Source: DTWD01 sp963662965
GTDB lineage: Bacteria; Acidobacteriota; Vicinamibacteria; Vicinamibacterales; UBA8438
DNA: 64,000 nt
Reading direction: 5' to 3'
NCBI GenBank assembly: GCA_963662965.1
Contig: OY759970.1
Coordinates: 4,712,001-4,776,000 of the forward strand
Both the position numbers and the translations under genes were made by a program. Shown piece by piece: positions 25,574 to 33,776 of the stretch (positions within the stretch are counted from its first letter, which is position 1; each line of letters starts with the position of its first letter). Below the pieces are notes generated by a model. That model saw only the letters and a program-made list of their open reading frames with translations, was not told where the DNA came from and did not search any database.

Positions 25574-26572
25574 TCAGCGCGCCGCCAGCTCTGCGTAGAT
25601 CGCCGCGACGCTCGCCGACGCGCGCTCCATATCGTAGTCGGCATACCGCTCGGGCAGTTGCAGACTCGCGGCGGCGGCGGCGGCACTCTGCCCCGCTCCA
25701 AACGCCCCTTCCACCGCCGCAAGAAAGTCGCGCGTGAAGTCTGCGTACTCGACGAGGTCGTCCCAGGTGTAGAACCCGCTCCAGGCGCGGTTGGTCCCCC
25801 GCTCTCGGCGTCCCCGCCCCGCGTAGGTCGTCGGAAACGCCCCGTGACCGGTAATCACGCGCCTGATGCCGTCGCCGTCGATCTCGGCTACTGCCCGCGC
25901 CAGCGTCTCGGGAAACGCGATGCCGCTTCCGCCGTTGTCGGTGTCGACGACCGGCACGCCCTTCCGCGGGAAGAGATCGCCCAGGTACGCCACACCCTTC
26001 TCAGGAAAGACGACGACGATGTCGCCGTCCGTGTGCGCCCGGCCGAAATAGTAGAGATCGATCCGATCGAGATCCGCGAGCAGCGAGTGGCGCTCGGCGA
26101 ACGTCATCGTCGGCAGCCCGGCCGCTCCGTCGGCATAGAGGCCGGAACTGACCATCCGCGCCTTCGTGTTTTCGTGAGCGATGATCTCCCCCACCGACTC
26201 GAACTCGGCGTTGCTCCCGGCATGCTCCGGGTGGACGTGGCTGTTGATGATGGTGCGCACCGGCAGGTCAGTCACCTGTCCGATCACCTCCGTTGTCACC
26301 GTCCCCCACCCCGCAGGCTTCGTGTCGATCAGCACGACCCCGCCGTCGACGCTCACCTCGTCGATCAGTGCCAACGCGTTCCCACCGCCGCCCGACAGGT
26401 GGTACAGAACGTCTCGTACGTTCAGCGTGTCCATCTGGACAATCTTCTCGTCCTGCGGCTGCCCGTCCGACCCACTGGCAACGAGCGCGAACGCGACACC
26501 GACGAACAGCGTCGCGCGACGCCACGGCCTCAGGCGTGACCTCCAGACGGCACCGTTTGGTCTGTCCGTCAT
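25574..26572 (-). CDS. Exported metallo-beta-lactamase fold protein with HxHxEH variant
   Basis: 332 residues. The N-terminus has two Arg-rich stretches, then FVGVAFALVASGSDG as signal. The MBL motif reads NSHVHPEHAGSN, with Glu where most MBL enzymes have Asp, so the second zinc site is altered. Later motifs are GRAHTDGDIVVVFPEKGVAYLGD and VITGHGAFP. The C-terminal helical tail (LAAVEGAFGAGQSAAAAAAS) is shared with the other exported MBL proteins here. Part of the six-gene operon, nine bp after the upstream gene stop. Confidence 0.83.
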   Translation of the reverse strand: MTDRPNGAVWRSRLRPWRRATLFVGVAFALVASGSDGQPQDEKIVQMDTLNVRDVLYHLSGGGGNALALIDEVSVDGGVVLIDTKPAGWGTVTTEVIGQVTDLPVRTIINSHVHPEHAGSNAEFESVGEIIAHENTKARMVSSGLYADGAAGLPTMTFAERHSLLADLDRIDLYYFGRAHTDGDIVVVFPEKGVAYLGDLFPRKGVPVVDTDNGGSGIAFPETLARAVAEIDGDGIRRVITGHGAFPTTYAGRGRRERGTNRAWSGFYTWDDLVEYADFTRDFLAAVEGAFGAGQSAAAAAASLQLPERYADYDMERASASVAAIYAELAAR

Positions 26573-26581
26573 ACCGGAGTC

Positions 26582-27598
26582 CTATCGGTTGCTCGCGGAC
26601 CGCTCGATCGCCCGTGCGCCACTCAGCGTCCCCTCCATCCCGTAGTTGCCTTCGTGGCAGGCGTATTCATAAATCGGATCGAGACTCAGCCGCATCGGAA
26701 TCTGCGCGGTCCAGGGCCGAGCGAACGAGTCGGGGTCGGTCACGGTGAACTCGTAGAGCAACGTTTCGGCATCGGCGCGGCTGAAGCGTTCGACGAGATG
26801 CATCGCGTCGGCGGCGCCTTGGAAGTACTTCCGGTCGTTGAAATTGGTCGTTTCGACGACCAGGGTGTCGCCTTCCCACCGGCCGCGCGCATCGCCCATC
26901 CACTGTCGCAGCTGGCCGGGGAGATGGGGCCGCTCGTCCAACGGAACGATCCGCGCGTCGTGAATCTGTTCCGTGAAGATCGCGACGTAGTCCGACGTCT
27001 GAAAGATCTGGACGTTGTTGTTGTAGCCAGCCGGCGTCATCGGCGGCCCGGCGTTCGGACGCACGATGCACCGCTCGCCCAGCGACCGGTCCTCTGGCCC
27101 CTCCGTAATGCGCTGACTGAGGGTCACTCGCTCCGCCGCGCGCGCCTGGGCCGCCGCGGTGAGTGTGGGGATACGCCCCTCGGGCGGGTCGATCACGAGG
27201 GAGGTGCGCCCAGTGGTGACGACCGTGTTGCCCCGGTCATACCAGAAATTGTTGTACGCCGTTGCCAGGTCGACGCTCTCGCGCGTGCCGTTCACGACTC
27301 GACGCGCGGTGGTCGTGGTCGCGCGATTGAGATCGACGTTGCGGTCCCGGACTCGGCGCGTGGCGAACTCGGCCGCTTCTTCCTCCGTGAAATACGCCTT
27401 GTCGCCAAGTTCCGCCGGCCGCTCGAGCGGCGTGACGGTACGGAAGTCCCACACGCCGCCGAGGTCGGGGCGACCATCGGCGGTCCTCGGGACTTCGGAA
27501 GCGCCCCCGCTCGCCTGGGATGCCGCCGGAGCGGGCATCATCAGGACCAGCCCGATGGCCACCGACAACGCCAACGCCGCGAGACTTCGATGGGTCAT
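26582..27598 (-). CDS. Exported protein of unknown function (paralogue A)
   Basis: 338 residues; signal peptide ALALSVAIGLVLMMPAPAASQ. Body motifs PRTADGRPDLGGVWDF, RCIVRPNAGPPMTPAGYNNN, VQIFQTSDYVAIFTEQIHDARI, RWEGDTLVVETTNFND and ACHEGNYGMEGTLSGAR recur in the genes at 36034 and 36856, so these three are paralogues of one exported family common in Acidobacteriota. Strand-rich, with conserved Trp and Gly, lipocalin-like by eye. No catalytic residues are recognised. First gene of the 20511-27598 operon. Confidence 0.7.
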   Translation of the reverse strand: MTHRSLAALALSVAIGLVLMMPAPAASQASGGASEVPRTADGRPDLGGVWDFRTVTPLERPAELGDKAYFTEEEAAEFATRRVRDRNVDLNRATTTTARRVVNGTRESVDLATAYNNFWYDRGNTVVTTGRTSLVIDPPEGRIPTLTAAAQARAAERVTLSQRITEGPEDRSLGERCIVRPNAGPPMTPAGYNNNVQIFQTSDYVAIFTEQIHDARIVPLDERPHLPGQLRQWMGDARGRWEGDTLVVETTNFNDRKYFQGAADAMHLVERFSRADAETLLYEFTVTDPDSFARPWTAQIPMRLSLDPIYEYACHEGNYGMEGTLSGARAIERSASNR

Positions 27599-27710
27599 TT
27601 TCCTTCTCCTCGCTCCCCGCGTTTCCCGGTCCCGGACTGTTTATAACCCGGTCTTCGCGCGCATGCCAGTTCTCGGGCTTCGAGATCTGGCGGTATAGTC
27701 CAGGACACTC

Positions 27711-28172
27711 ATGGTTGAGAACACCCCAAGCCATCTGGCTCAGGCCAACCTCGCCTGGATGCGCCATCCACTCGACGATCCGCGGATGGCCGACATGCGT
27801 AATGAGATCGACCGGATCAACGCCCTCGGCGACGAATCACCCGGCTTTGTCTGGCGGTTTCATACGCCGGCGGGAGACGCCACCGACGTCCGGGTTCTCG
27901 ACGACGCGCGCGTCCTCTTCAATCTGACGATCTGGCAGTCGCTCGACGACCTGCGGCGCTATGTCTATCACACCGAGCACGCCGCGTTTCTGCGTCGCCG
28001 CCGCGACTGGTTTCTGCCGCCACCAAAGCCACCGGTCTCGATGTGGTGGGTGCCGATCGGCACCCGTCCGACGGTCGAGGACGGGATGGCTCGGCTCGAA
28101 CGTCTCTGGCGTGAGGGGCCCTCGTTCGAGGCCTTCCCGCTCAGTGAGCCGTACGGAATCCTCGCGCGCTGA
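27711..28172 (+). CDS. DUF3291 domain protein
   Basis: 153 residues, full family length. HLAQANLAWMRHPLDDPRMA, INALGDESPGFVWRFH and FNLTIWQSLDDLRRYVYHTE are diagnostic of DUF3291, a dimeric alpha/beta-barrel fold related to monooxygenase-like ABM domains. No signal peptide, so it is cytosolic. It stands alone, divergent from the large minus-strand operon and followed by a dispersed repeat. Function unknown. Confidence 0.88.
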   Translation: MVENTPSHLAQANLAWMRHPLDDPRMADMRNEIDRINALGDESPGFVWRFHTPAGDATDVRVLDDARVLFNLTIWQSLDDLRRYVYHTEHAAFLRRRRDWFLPPPKPPVSMWWVPIGTRPTVEDGMARLERLWREGPSFEAFPLSEPYGILAR

Positions 28173-28192
28173 GTCAGGGCGCGCACAGCGCT

Positions 28193-28249
28193 AAGGGGTC
28201 CCCGCGAGTGCCCGCGACGGGATTCGGGGGCAGTCAGCCCCGCCTGAAT
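28193..28249 (-). repeat. Dispersed GC-rich repeat, copy 6
   Basis: Minus strand: TTCAGGCGGGGCTGACTGCC, CCCGAATCCCGTCGCGGGCA and CTCGCGGGGACCCCTT. Close to copies 1, 8 and 9. It lies between two convergent gene ends. Confidence 0.78.
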
Positions 28250-28269
28250 ACCGACGGGACCCTCGCACG

Positions 28270-29036
28270 CTAGGGCTCCTCCGGCATTAGGCCGAGCGTG
28301 CGGTAGAAGTTCCCGACCCGTTGGCCATCGACGCCCGTAAAGTCGTACTCCTCCGCCAGGTCGGCGACGTGGTGCAACTGGCTCGATTTCCGGAGCACGT
28401 CGTTATCGCTGGCCAGGGCGACGACGGCGATCCTCTTCTCCTCCCCTCCCGTCGACAGGTCGGCGACGAGCCGGTTAATCGCATAGTGTCCGACGTGCCA
28501 GAACGACTCGAGGAGTGACGGGGTATGGCCATCTGGGGATCGATGATCGGTTCGGAGATCGCAATGATAAGGCCGAGGCCGCCCCCTCGGCGCGCCATCA
28601 GCCGACCGGCCGATCTCGCCGCCAGCCAGAACGACTGCGGCCCCGGCGTCGCCCCCACACTCCAGCCGCTCGCCGGCAGCTCCCAGAATGGCAAGGCCCA
28701 CGACGGGTCAAACGCGGCGAGCTCGTTCCCGCCCCACACCGCCGACACCAGAACGTCGAGTCGTTTCTGCTCGGTCTCGACGCGCACGAACAACGCCTCG
28801 ACCTGCCCGGCGTCCGTGTGGTCGACCGCGCAGGCGATGCCGTGACCGCCGCGCCGTGTCACCTCCTCGGCGGTCTCATCGATGGTGCCGGGGGCGTTAT
28901 CGGGTGGTTTCGGGCCGGCCCGCGTCGTGCGGCCGGTGACGTACACCGTGGCGCCGGTACTGCCAAGCGCAACGGCGACGCTTCGCCCGCAGCCGTGACT
29001 GCTCCCGGCGACAACGGCGATCTTCCCGTCGAGACT
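28270..29036 (-). pseudogene. Short-chain dehydrogenase/reductase remnant
   Basis: The N-terminal Rossmann segment SLDGKIAVVAGSSHGCGRSV (a TGxxxGxG variant) and VYVTGRTTR can be read from 29036, but no ATG, GTG or TTG precedes it in frame before a stop. Near 28530 one base is lost or gained between SEPIIDPQM and HTPSLLESFWHVGHYAINRL. The end reads NFYRTLGLMPEEP. The catalytic YxxxK is not recognisable (YAINR). It directly follows the MBL gene stop at 29041, suggesting it was once coupled. Treated as inactive. Confidence 0.7.
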
Positions 29037-29040
29037 GGGC

Positions 29041-29943
29041 CTACTGTCCGAGCTCGTCGTAGATCACCGCAATCGCGGCCGCCATCCGATTGGTGTCGTA
29101 CCCGTGGTATTCACGAGTCAGATCGATCGACGTCGCGGCCTGCTCGGCCGTCTGCCCGGCGTCGCGCGCGCGACGCACTGCGGCCCGCAGATCGAACGTG
29201 AAGCGCTGATACTCCCGAAGGTCCCCCGGGGTCGTCACCGGGATGTGTCCCGGCACCACCGTGTCGATATCGGTCACCGTGTCAATCAGCTTCGCCAGCG
29301 TGTCGGGAAACGCCACGCCGCTCCCGCCGTTGTTCCGGTCGAGAAACGGGGCATCCCGCCACGGGAACATGTCGCCGGTCTGGAGCACGCGAAGCGCCGG
29401 ATAGACAATGAAGGTGTCCCCGTTCGTGTGACCGGCACCGAAGTGGTACAGATCGATCCGGTCGGCGCCCGATCCGATAGTCAACCGGTCGGTGTAGGTC
29501 CGGTCGGGAAGCCCATGCGCGTTGTCGCCCTCGAAGTTCTCCATCCGCTCCATGTTCGCCCGCGTGTTCTCGTGAACGATGATCTCGACCGACGCGGGGA
29601 AAAAGGCGTTGCTCCCGACATGGTCACCGTGCGTATGGGTATTGATGATCCGGATGACCGGCTTGTCCGTCACCGTGCCGACCCGGTCGAGGAGCACCTG
29701 CCCCCACCCGCCCAGCTTGGTATCGACGAGCGTCACCCCGTCCGAGCCAACGAACACCCCGCTGTTGCCGCCGCTGAAGGCTTCACGGTTCCCGGGGTTG
29801 GCCCCGGTGATGATGTACAGGTTGTCCTTGACCTGCTGGATCTGTGTCGCCTCGAGCGCCGCCGGATGGAGCTGCTGCGAGCTGACCACCATCGATAGCC
29901 CGCCGACCGCGATGATCGCCCCGAGTATGAACACGCGTTTCAT
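29041..29943 (-). CDS. Exported metallo-beta-lactamase fold hydrolase
   Basis: 300 residues from ATG 29943, preceded by GAGGAGGGTGTC; the longer frame upstream lies in the neighbouring gene. Signal peptide VFILGAIIAVGGLSMVVSSQ. The zinc motif NTHTHGDHVGSN is complete, followed by GAGHTNGDTFIVYPALRVLQTGD and VVPGHIPV. The C-terminal helical tail AGQTAEQAATSIDLTREYHG is shared with 17907 and 25574. 19 bp after the upstream propeller lipoprotein stop, paralleling the MBL/SMP-30 pairing at 16455-18821. Substrate unknown. Confidence 0.88.
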   Translation of the reverse strand: MKRVFILGAIIAVGGLSMVVSSQQLHPAALEATQIQQVKDNLYIITGANPGNREAFSGGNSGVFVGSDGVTLVDTKLGGWGQVLLDRVGTVTDKPVIRIINTHTHGDHVGSNAFFPASVEIIVHENTRANMERMENFEGDNAHGLPDRTYTDRLTIGSGADRIDLYHFGAGHTNGDTFIVYPALRVLQTGDMFPWRDAPFLDRNNGGSGVAFPDTLAKLIDTVTDIDTVVPGHIPVTTPGDLREYQRFTFDLRAAVRRARDAGQTAEQAATSIDLTREYHGYDTNRMAAAIAVIYDELGQ

Positions 29944-29962
29944 GACACCCTCCTCTCGACCC

Positions 29963-30958
29963 CTACTGCAGCTCGACCCGCTCCACGCTCGGCGGGTCCT
30001 CATCGGCGAAGTGCGGATGCACGACGTAGATGTCGTCGCCCACGACCGCCGCCGTCGTCGCCTGTCCCTCATAGGACCCCACGCCGGCCACCTCGGCGCT
30101 CATCCAGTCGTCCTGGCTGGTCAGCGCCACGACGCGGTTGGCGTTATTGCTGACGATGGCCAGGCGCATCGCGCTCCACACCATACCGTCCTGCCCGGTG
30201 ATCTCCTCCGGGAGCGCCACCTCGGCGGCGGCGCCCGGGTCGCCGATCGGCACTTTCCACAGCGTCGCGCCGCGCGCCACGAGGAGATAGCCGCCCGGGT
30301 GATGGACGATCCCGTTTGGCCCGGCGCCGTCGTCGTCGAATCGGTGCAACACCGACGCCTCGTAGTCAACCGTCACCTGGTAGATCACGTTCATACGGGT
30401 GTCGGTCACGTACGCGGTGCCGTCATCGGCCACCGCCACGTCGTTGGCGAAGTATGCGGTGCCCTCGGGCGGATCCGTAATCGTGGCGGCAAGGTCAACC
30501 ATCGCGATACGCTCGCCGGTCGTCAGGTTGTACACCCCGAGCTTGGCCTGCCCGACGCCCTCGCCCTCGAAGACGGACCGGTCGGAGTTGGCGACCAGCA
30601 GCCGGTCACGGACCTCGTCGGCTTCGATGCCCACCGACGAGATGAGCTCCGAATCGGCGACGAACTCGGTCACACGTCCATCACCATGAATCTGGTAGAC
30701 CGACCCCTCGGAGAGCGATCCGGTGAGCAGCCGGCCGTTCGTCATGTCGTACTCGATCCCTTCCGGAATGAACCCGCCGCGCTCGGCGACGATCATGGTG
30801 GGCAACGGCTCGGGCGCCGGTGCGCTCGCCACGGGCGCCGGTTCTGCAACGGACGACTCCGCCGGGTCGGGCGCCGGCTCCCCCGCGCACCCGGCGATCA
30901 CACCGCACGTACTCAGGACGACAAAAATATGCCTGCGCATCCGGTTGGTCCTCCTCAT
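29963..30958 (-). CDS. SMP-30-like beta-propeller lipoprotein
   Basis: 331 residues from 30958, or 325 from the in-frame ATG MRRHIFVV at 30940. Lipobox GVIAGC followed by a long Pro/Ala/Glu linker. The propeller region contains GGFIPEGIEYDMTNGRLLTG, AYFANDVAVADDGTAYVTD and DGAGPNGIVHHPGGYLLVA, matching the Glu/Asn/Asn positions of SMP-30-type metal sites. Probably a periplasmic lactonase-like or binding protein. First gene of a short operon with the MBL at 29041. Confidence 0.78.
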   Translation of the reverse strand: MRRTNRMRRHIFVVLSTCGVIAGCAGEPAPDPAESSVAEPAPVASAPAPEPLPTMIVAERGGFIPEGIEYDMTNGRLLTGSLSEGSVYQIHGDGRVTEFVADSELISSVGIEADEVRDRLLVANSDRSVFEGEGVGQAKLGVYNLTTGERIAMVDLAATITDPPEGTAYFANDVAVADDGTAYVTDTRMNVIYQVTVDYEASVLHRFDDDGAGPNGIVHHPGGYLLVARGATLWKVPIGDPGAAAEVALPEEITGQDGMVWSAMRLAIVSNNANRVVALTSQDDWMSAEVAGVGSYEGQATTAAVVGDDIYVVHPHFADEDPPSVERVELQ

Positions 30959-31010
30959 TATCGGTGCCTAGTATAGGCGGAGGTCCATGATCCGGTATCC
31001 TTTTCACGCT

Positions 31011-31124
31011 ATGGAAATGATGCTAGTGGTCCTGCCCCTGGTCGGGCTCATCTTCGCGGTCATGGGCCTCGGCCTGGCGCTCGCCAGCGGCAAGGACAAG
31101 GCCGGCAGGAAAAAGAAAAAGTAG
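31011..31124 (+). CDS. Small membrane protein (37 aa), hypothetical
   Basis: ATG 31011 to TAG 31124. One hydrophobic helix (MLVVLPLVGLIFAVMGLGLA) is followed by a strongly basic tail (SGKDKAGRKKKK). The positive-inside rule puts the tail in the cytosol. It is divergent from the propeller lipoprotein, with 52 bp between. The composition is that of a genuine small membrane protein, not random GC-rich DNA, but no family is recognised. Confidence 0.5.
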   Translation: MEMMLVVLPLVGLIFAVMGLGLALASGKDKAGRKKKK

Positions 31125-31244
31125 CGCCCGACCGTCGTGCGTCCCCGCTCACCGGGGAATGGCCGCACGCTACGACTTCATGCTGACGTCGCTCCGCACC
31201 TTCCTCGCTGAGCAGGGCCTGAGCCTTCGGTTATCGCGCAGGAG

Positions 31245-31306
31245 TCTCAGGCGCTTCCCCCAGACCCCGCTGGCTCCCTCGCGGCCGCGAGCCCCGTCGC
31301 TCCCGA
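31245..31306 (-). repeat. Dispersed GC-rich repeat, copy 7 (variant)
   Basis: GCGCTTCCCCCAGACCCC, GCTGGCTCCCTCGCGG and GCGAGCCCCGTCGC match the minus strand of copy 2. It immediately follows the ADOP permease stop. The 120 bp before it (31125-31244) shows no supportable gene. Confidence 0.5.
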
Positions 31307-33760
31307 TTACTCTGCACTGAGGGCCCCGGCAGGGTCTATGAGGGCTGCGCGCCGGGCCGGCACCCAGCTCGCGAGCAGGCAGACGCCGACCAGGAGCGCC
31401 GACACCGCGAGGAAGACCGTCGGATCGAGCGGACTCGTTTCATACAAGAACGCCTGGAGGCGTCGGGTCACGGCGACGGCGGCGCCGGCTCCAAGGAGCG
31501 TTCCCGCGACCGCGAGCAGACCGGCTTCGCGAAACACGAGGCGGCGGACGTCGGCGATGCTGGCGCCGACCGCCATCCGAATCGCGATCTCCTGCCGCCG
31601 TTGGGCCACCATGTACGAGATGACGCCGTAGAGCCCGACCGAGCCGAGCAACAGCGCCAGTCCGCCGGCGATGATCAGGACCGACGTGACGAAGCTCCGC
31701 TCCCGGCTGGCGCGGGCCACGATCGTCTCCAGCGTCTCGATGTCGGACACCGGGAGGCTCGGGTCGATCCGCCGCACCACCTCGCGCGCCGGCGTGGTGA
31801 GTCGGTCAGCTCCGGCGCCGCGGATGAGATAGGACAGCGAGTTCGGGACGCCGTCGGTTCGCCCGGTGTCGCTCAGCGGGTAGTAGGCCATCTCCGGCGG
31901 CGCTTCGTGCAGCGCCACCTCGGTCACGTCGTCGACCACCCCGATGATCCGAAACCACCCCTCGGCGTCGTCCGGCCGGTCGCCCGACGTGATCCCCTTG
32001 CCCAGCGCGCTCTCCCCCGGCCAGTAGGTCTCGGCGACCGACCGCGAGACGATGACGACCGGTCGCCCCCGCTCGTGGTCGAGACGCTCGAAATCACGCC
32101 CCTCGAGAAGGTCGATTCCGAGCGTCGTGAAGTAGCCGGGCGAGATTCGCTTCGTCATAAACACCGCTGGAAGATCACCCTCCGTGCGCACGTCCCCCTC
32201 GAACCAATGGCCCGAGCCTCGCACCGTCCCTGACAGCGGGACGGTCGAGGCCGCCGCGGCCGTCGTGACCCCCGGCACCGTGAGGAGCCCGTCGATCACC
32301 CCACAATGAAAGGCCAGCCGGGCGTCCGCCGTGGCGTACTCTCCGGCGGGTATCGCCACCCCCAATGTCAGCACGTCGACCGGGTCCAACCCCGGGTCGA
32401 CCGCCATCATCCGCTGAAACGACCGGACCGCTAGTCCCGAGCCGACCAGGAGCGTCAGGGCGAGTGCGATCTGCGCTACCACCAGCCCGCGCCGCGCGAG
32501 GTGGCGCCGCCGTCCGGCGGTGGCGCCGCGCATGCCTCCCGCCACGCAGTCGGACGCGGCGATCGCGCCGGCCCGGAGCGCCGGCAGGACGCCGAACAGG
32601 AGCCCCGCGACGATGGAAACGCCGAGCCCGAAGGCGAGCACCACGCCGTCCACCGAGATCTCAGCGAGCCGGGGCAGCCCTTCGGGGCCGAACCCCACCA
32701 GTGCCCGCGTCACACCGAGCGCCACCGGAAGCGCCACGATGCCGGCGGCGAGGCCGAGCGTGACGCTCTCCATGAGAAACGACGCCATCAGCCGCCCGCG
32801 GCTCTCTCCGAGCGCAAACCGCACTGCCACCTCCTGGTGGCGGGCTTCCGCCAGGGCCAGAAACAGATTCGCGACGTTCGCGCAGGCGATCAAGAGGAGG
32901 ACGCCGACCGCGCCGAGCAGCATCCAGAGGGCCACCTCGACGTCGCCGACCATGAATTCGTGCGCCGGCTCCGGAATTGGCCGGAACCCCGCGTTCCCGA
33001 GGATCTTGGCAGCCCCCTCGTCGGGGAAGACCTCGACGAGATTCGACGTCATGGTGACCAACTCGGCCCGGACCTGCTCGAGCGTCGCCCCGTCGGCCAT
33101 CCGGGCCATGCCGATCATCCCAAATCCGCCGAGCGTGGTGTCGGTCTCATCGAGCGGCTGGGGCACCCAGAGTTCGACCTCGGGGAACGCGAACGCCAAC
33201 ACTGCCGGCATGACGCCGACGATCTCGGTCCGCTCGCCGCCAAGATCAACGAGACGCCCGACGACGGTCGGATCGGCGCCGTAGCGAGCGTGCCAGAGCC
33301 CGTCGCTCACGATCGCGACCGGCGGCGCCCCGCGCCGCTCGTCCGCCTCGGTGAAGGCGCGGCCGATACGCGGAGGCGTCCGCATGACTTCGAAGAACGA
33401 CGCCGTCACCGCGGCCGCCGGTACCCGCTGCGGATTGTCCGCCCCCGTAAAGCTCGCCTGCGCGTTGCTGAACAGCGAAACCCCCTCGAGCGTCCGGCTC
33501 TCGCGCGCGTACAGAAAGTAGAGCGCGTCAGACATTGGCAGCTCCGAGAGCTGTGCGAGCCCGGGCACCACGTGCTGCAGCACGACGAGCTGTTCCGACG
33601 CCGGCACCGGGAGCGGGCGAAGCAGCACGGCGTTGACCACCGTGAAGATCGCGGCGTTGGCGGCGATCCCGATGGCGAGCGTCGCCACCGACATCGCGGC
33701 AAAGCCGGGGCTACGCGCCAGGCGGCGCCACACCAGGTGGAGTTGCGCTCGAAGACTCAT
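31307..33760 (-). CDS. ADOP-type (acidobacterial duplicated orphan) ABC/FtsX permease
   Basis: 817 residues. Two FtsX/MacB permease units each carry a periplasmic MacB_PCD domain. TM segments: about 20-45 (MSVATLAIGIAANAAIFTVV), then after residue 275 three helices (LLGAVGVLLLIACANVANLF, later VLAFGLGVSIVAGLLFGVLP), and the second unit with LALTLLVGSGLAVRSFQRM and a final set to 817 (VISYMVAQRRQEIAIRMAVG). This fused, duplicated architecture without a linked ATPase is the ADOP family, greatly expanded in Acidobacteriota. Likely mechanotransmission or efflux of an unknown substrate. Last gene of the 31307-37872 operon. Confidence 0.93.
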   Translation of the reverse strand: MSLRAQLHLVWRRLARSPGFAAMSVATLAIGIAANAAIFTVVNAVLLRPLPVPASEQLVVLQHVVPGLAQLSELPMSDALYFLYARESRTLEGVSLFSNAQASFTGADNPQRVPAAAVTASFFEVMRTPPRIGRAFTEADERRGAPPVAIVSDGLWHARYGADPTVVGRLVDLGGERTEIVGVMPAVLAFAFPEVELWVPQPLDETDTTLGGFGMIGMARMADGATLEQVRAELVTMTSNLVEVFPDEGAAKILGNAGFRPIPEPAHEFMVGDVEVALWMLLGAVGVLLLIACANVANLFLALAEARHQEVAVRFALGESRGRLMASFLMESVTLGLAAGIVALPVALGVTRALVGFGPEGLPRLAEISVDGVVLAFGLGVSIVAGLLFGVLPALRAGAIAASDCVAGGMRGATAGRRRHLARRGLVVAQIALALTLLVGSGLAVRSFQRMMAVDPGLDPVDVLTLGVAIPAGEYATADARLAFHCGVIDGLLTVPGVTTAAAASTVPLSGTVRGSGHWFEGDVRTEGDLPAVFMTKRISPGYFTTLGIDLLEGRDFERLDHERGRPVVIVSRSVAETYWPGESALGKGITSGDRPDDAEGWFRIIGVVDDVTEVALHEAPPEMAYYPLSDTGRTDGVPNSLSYLIRGAGADRLTTPAREVVRRIDPSLPVSDIETLETIVARASRERSFVTSVLIIAGGLALLLGSVGLYGVISYMVAQRRQEIAIRMAVGASIADVRRLVFREAGLLAVAGTLLGAGAAVAVTRRLQAFLYETSPLDPTVFLAVSALLVGVCLLASWVPARRAALIDPAGALSAE

Positions 33761-33776
33761 GCCCGCCCACGACCCT

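Noticed and set aside
31125..31244. Possible short gene starting at ATG 31161
   Set aside because: It runs into the dispersed repeat and the 3' end of the ADOP gene; no domain, no ribosome-binding site.
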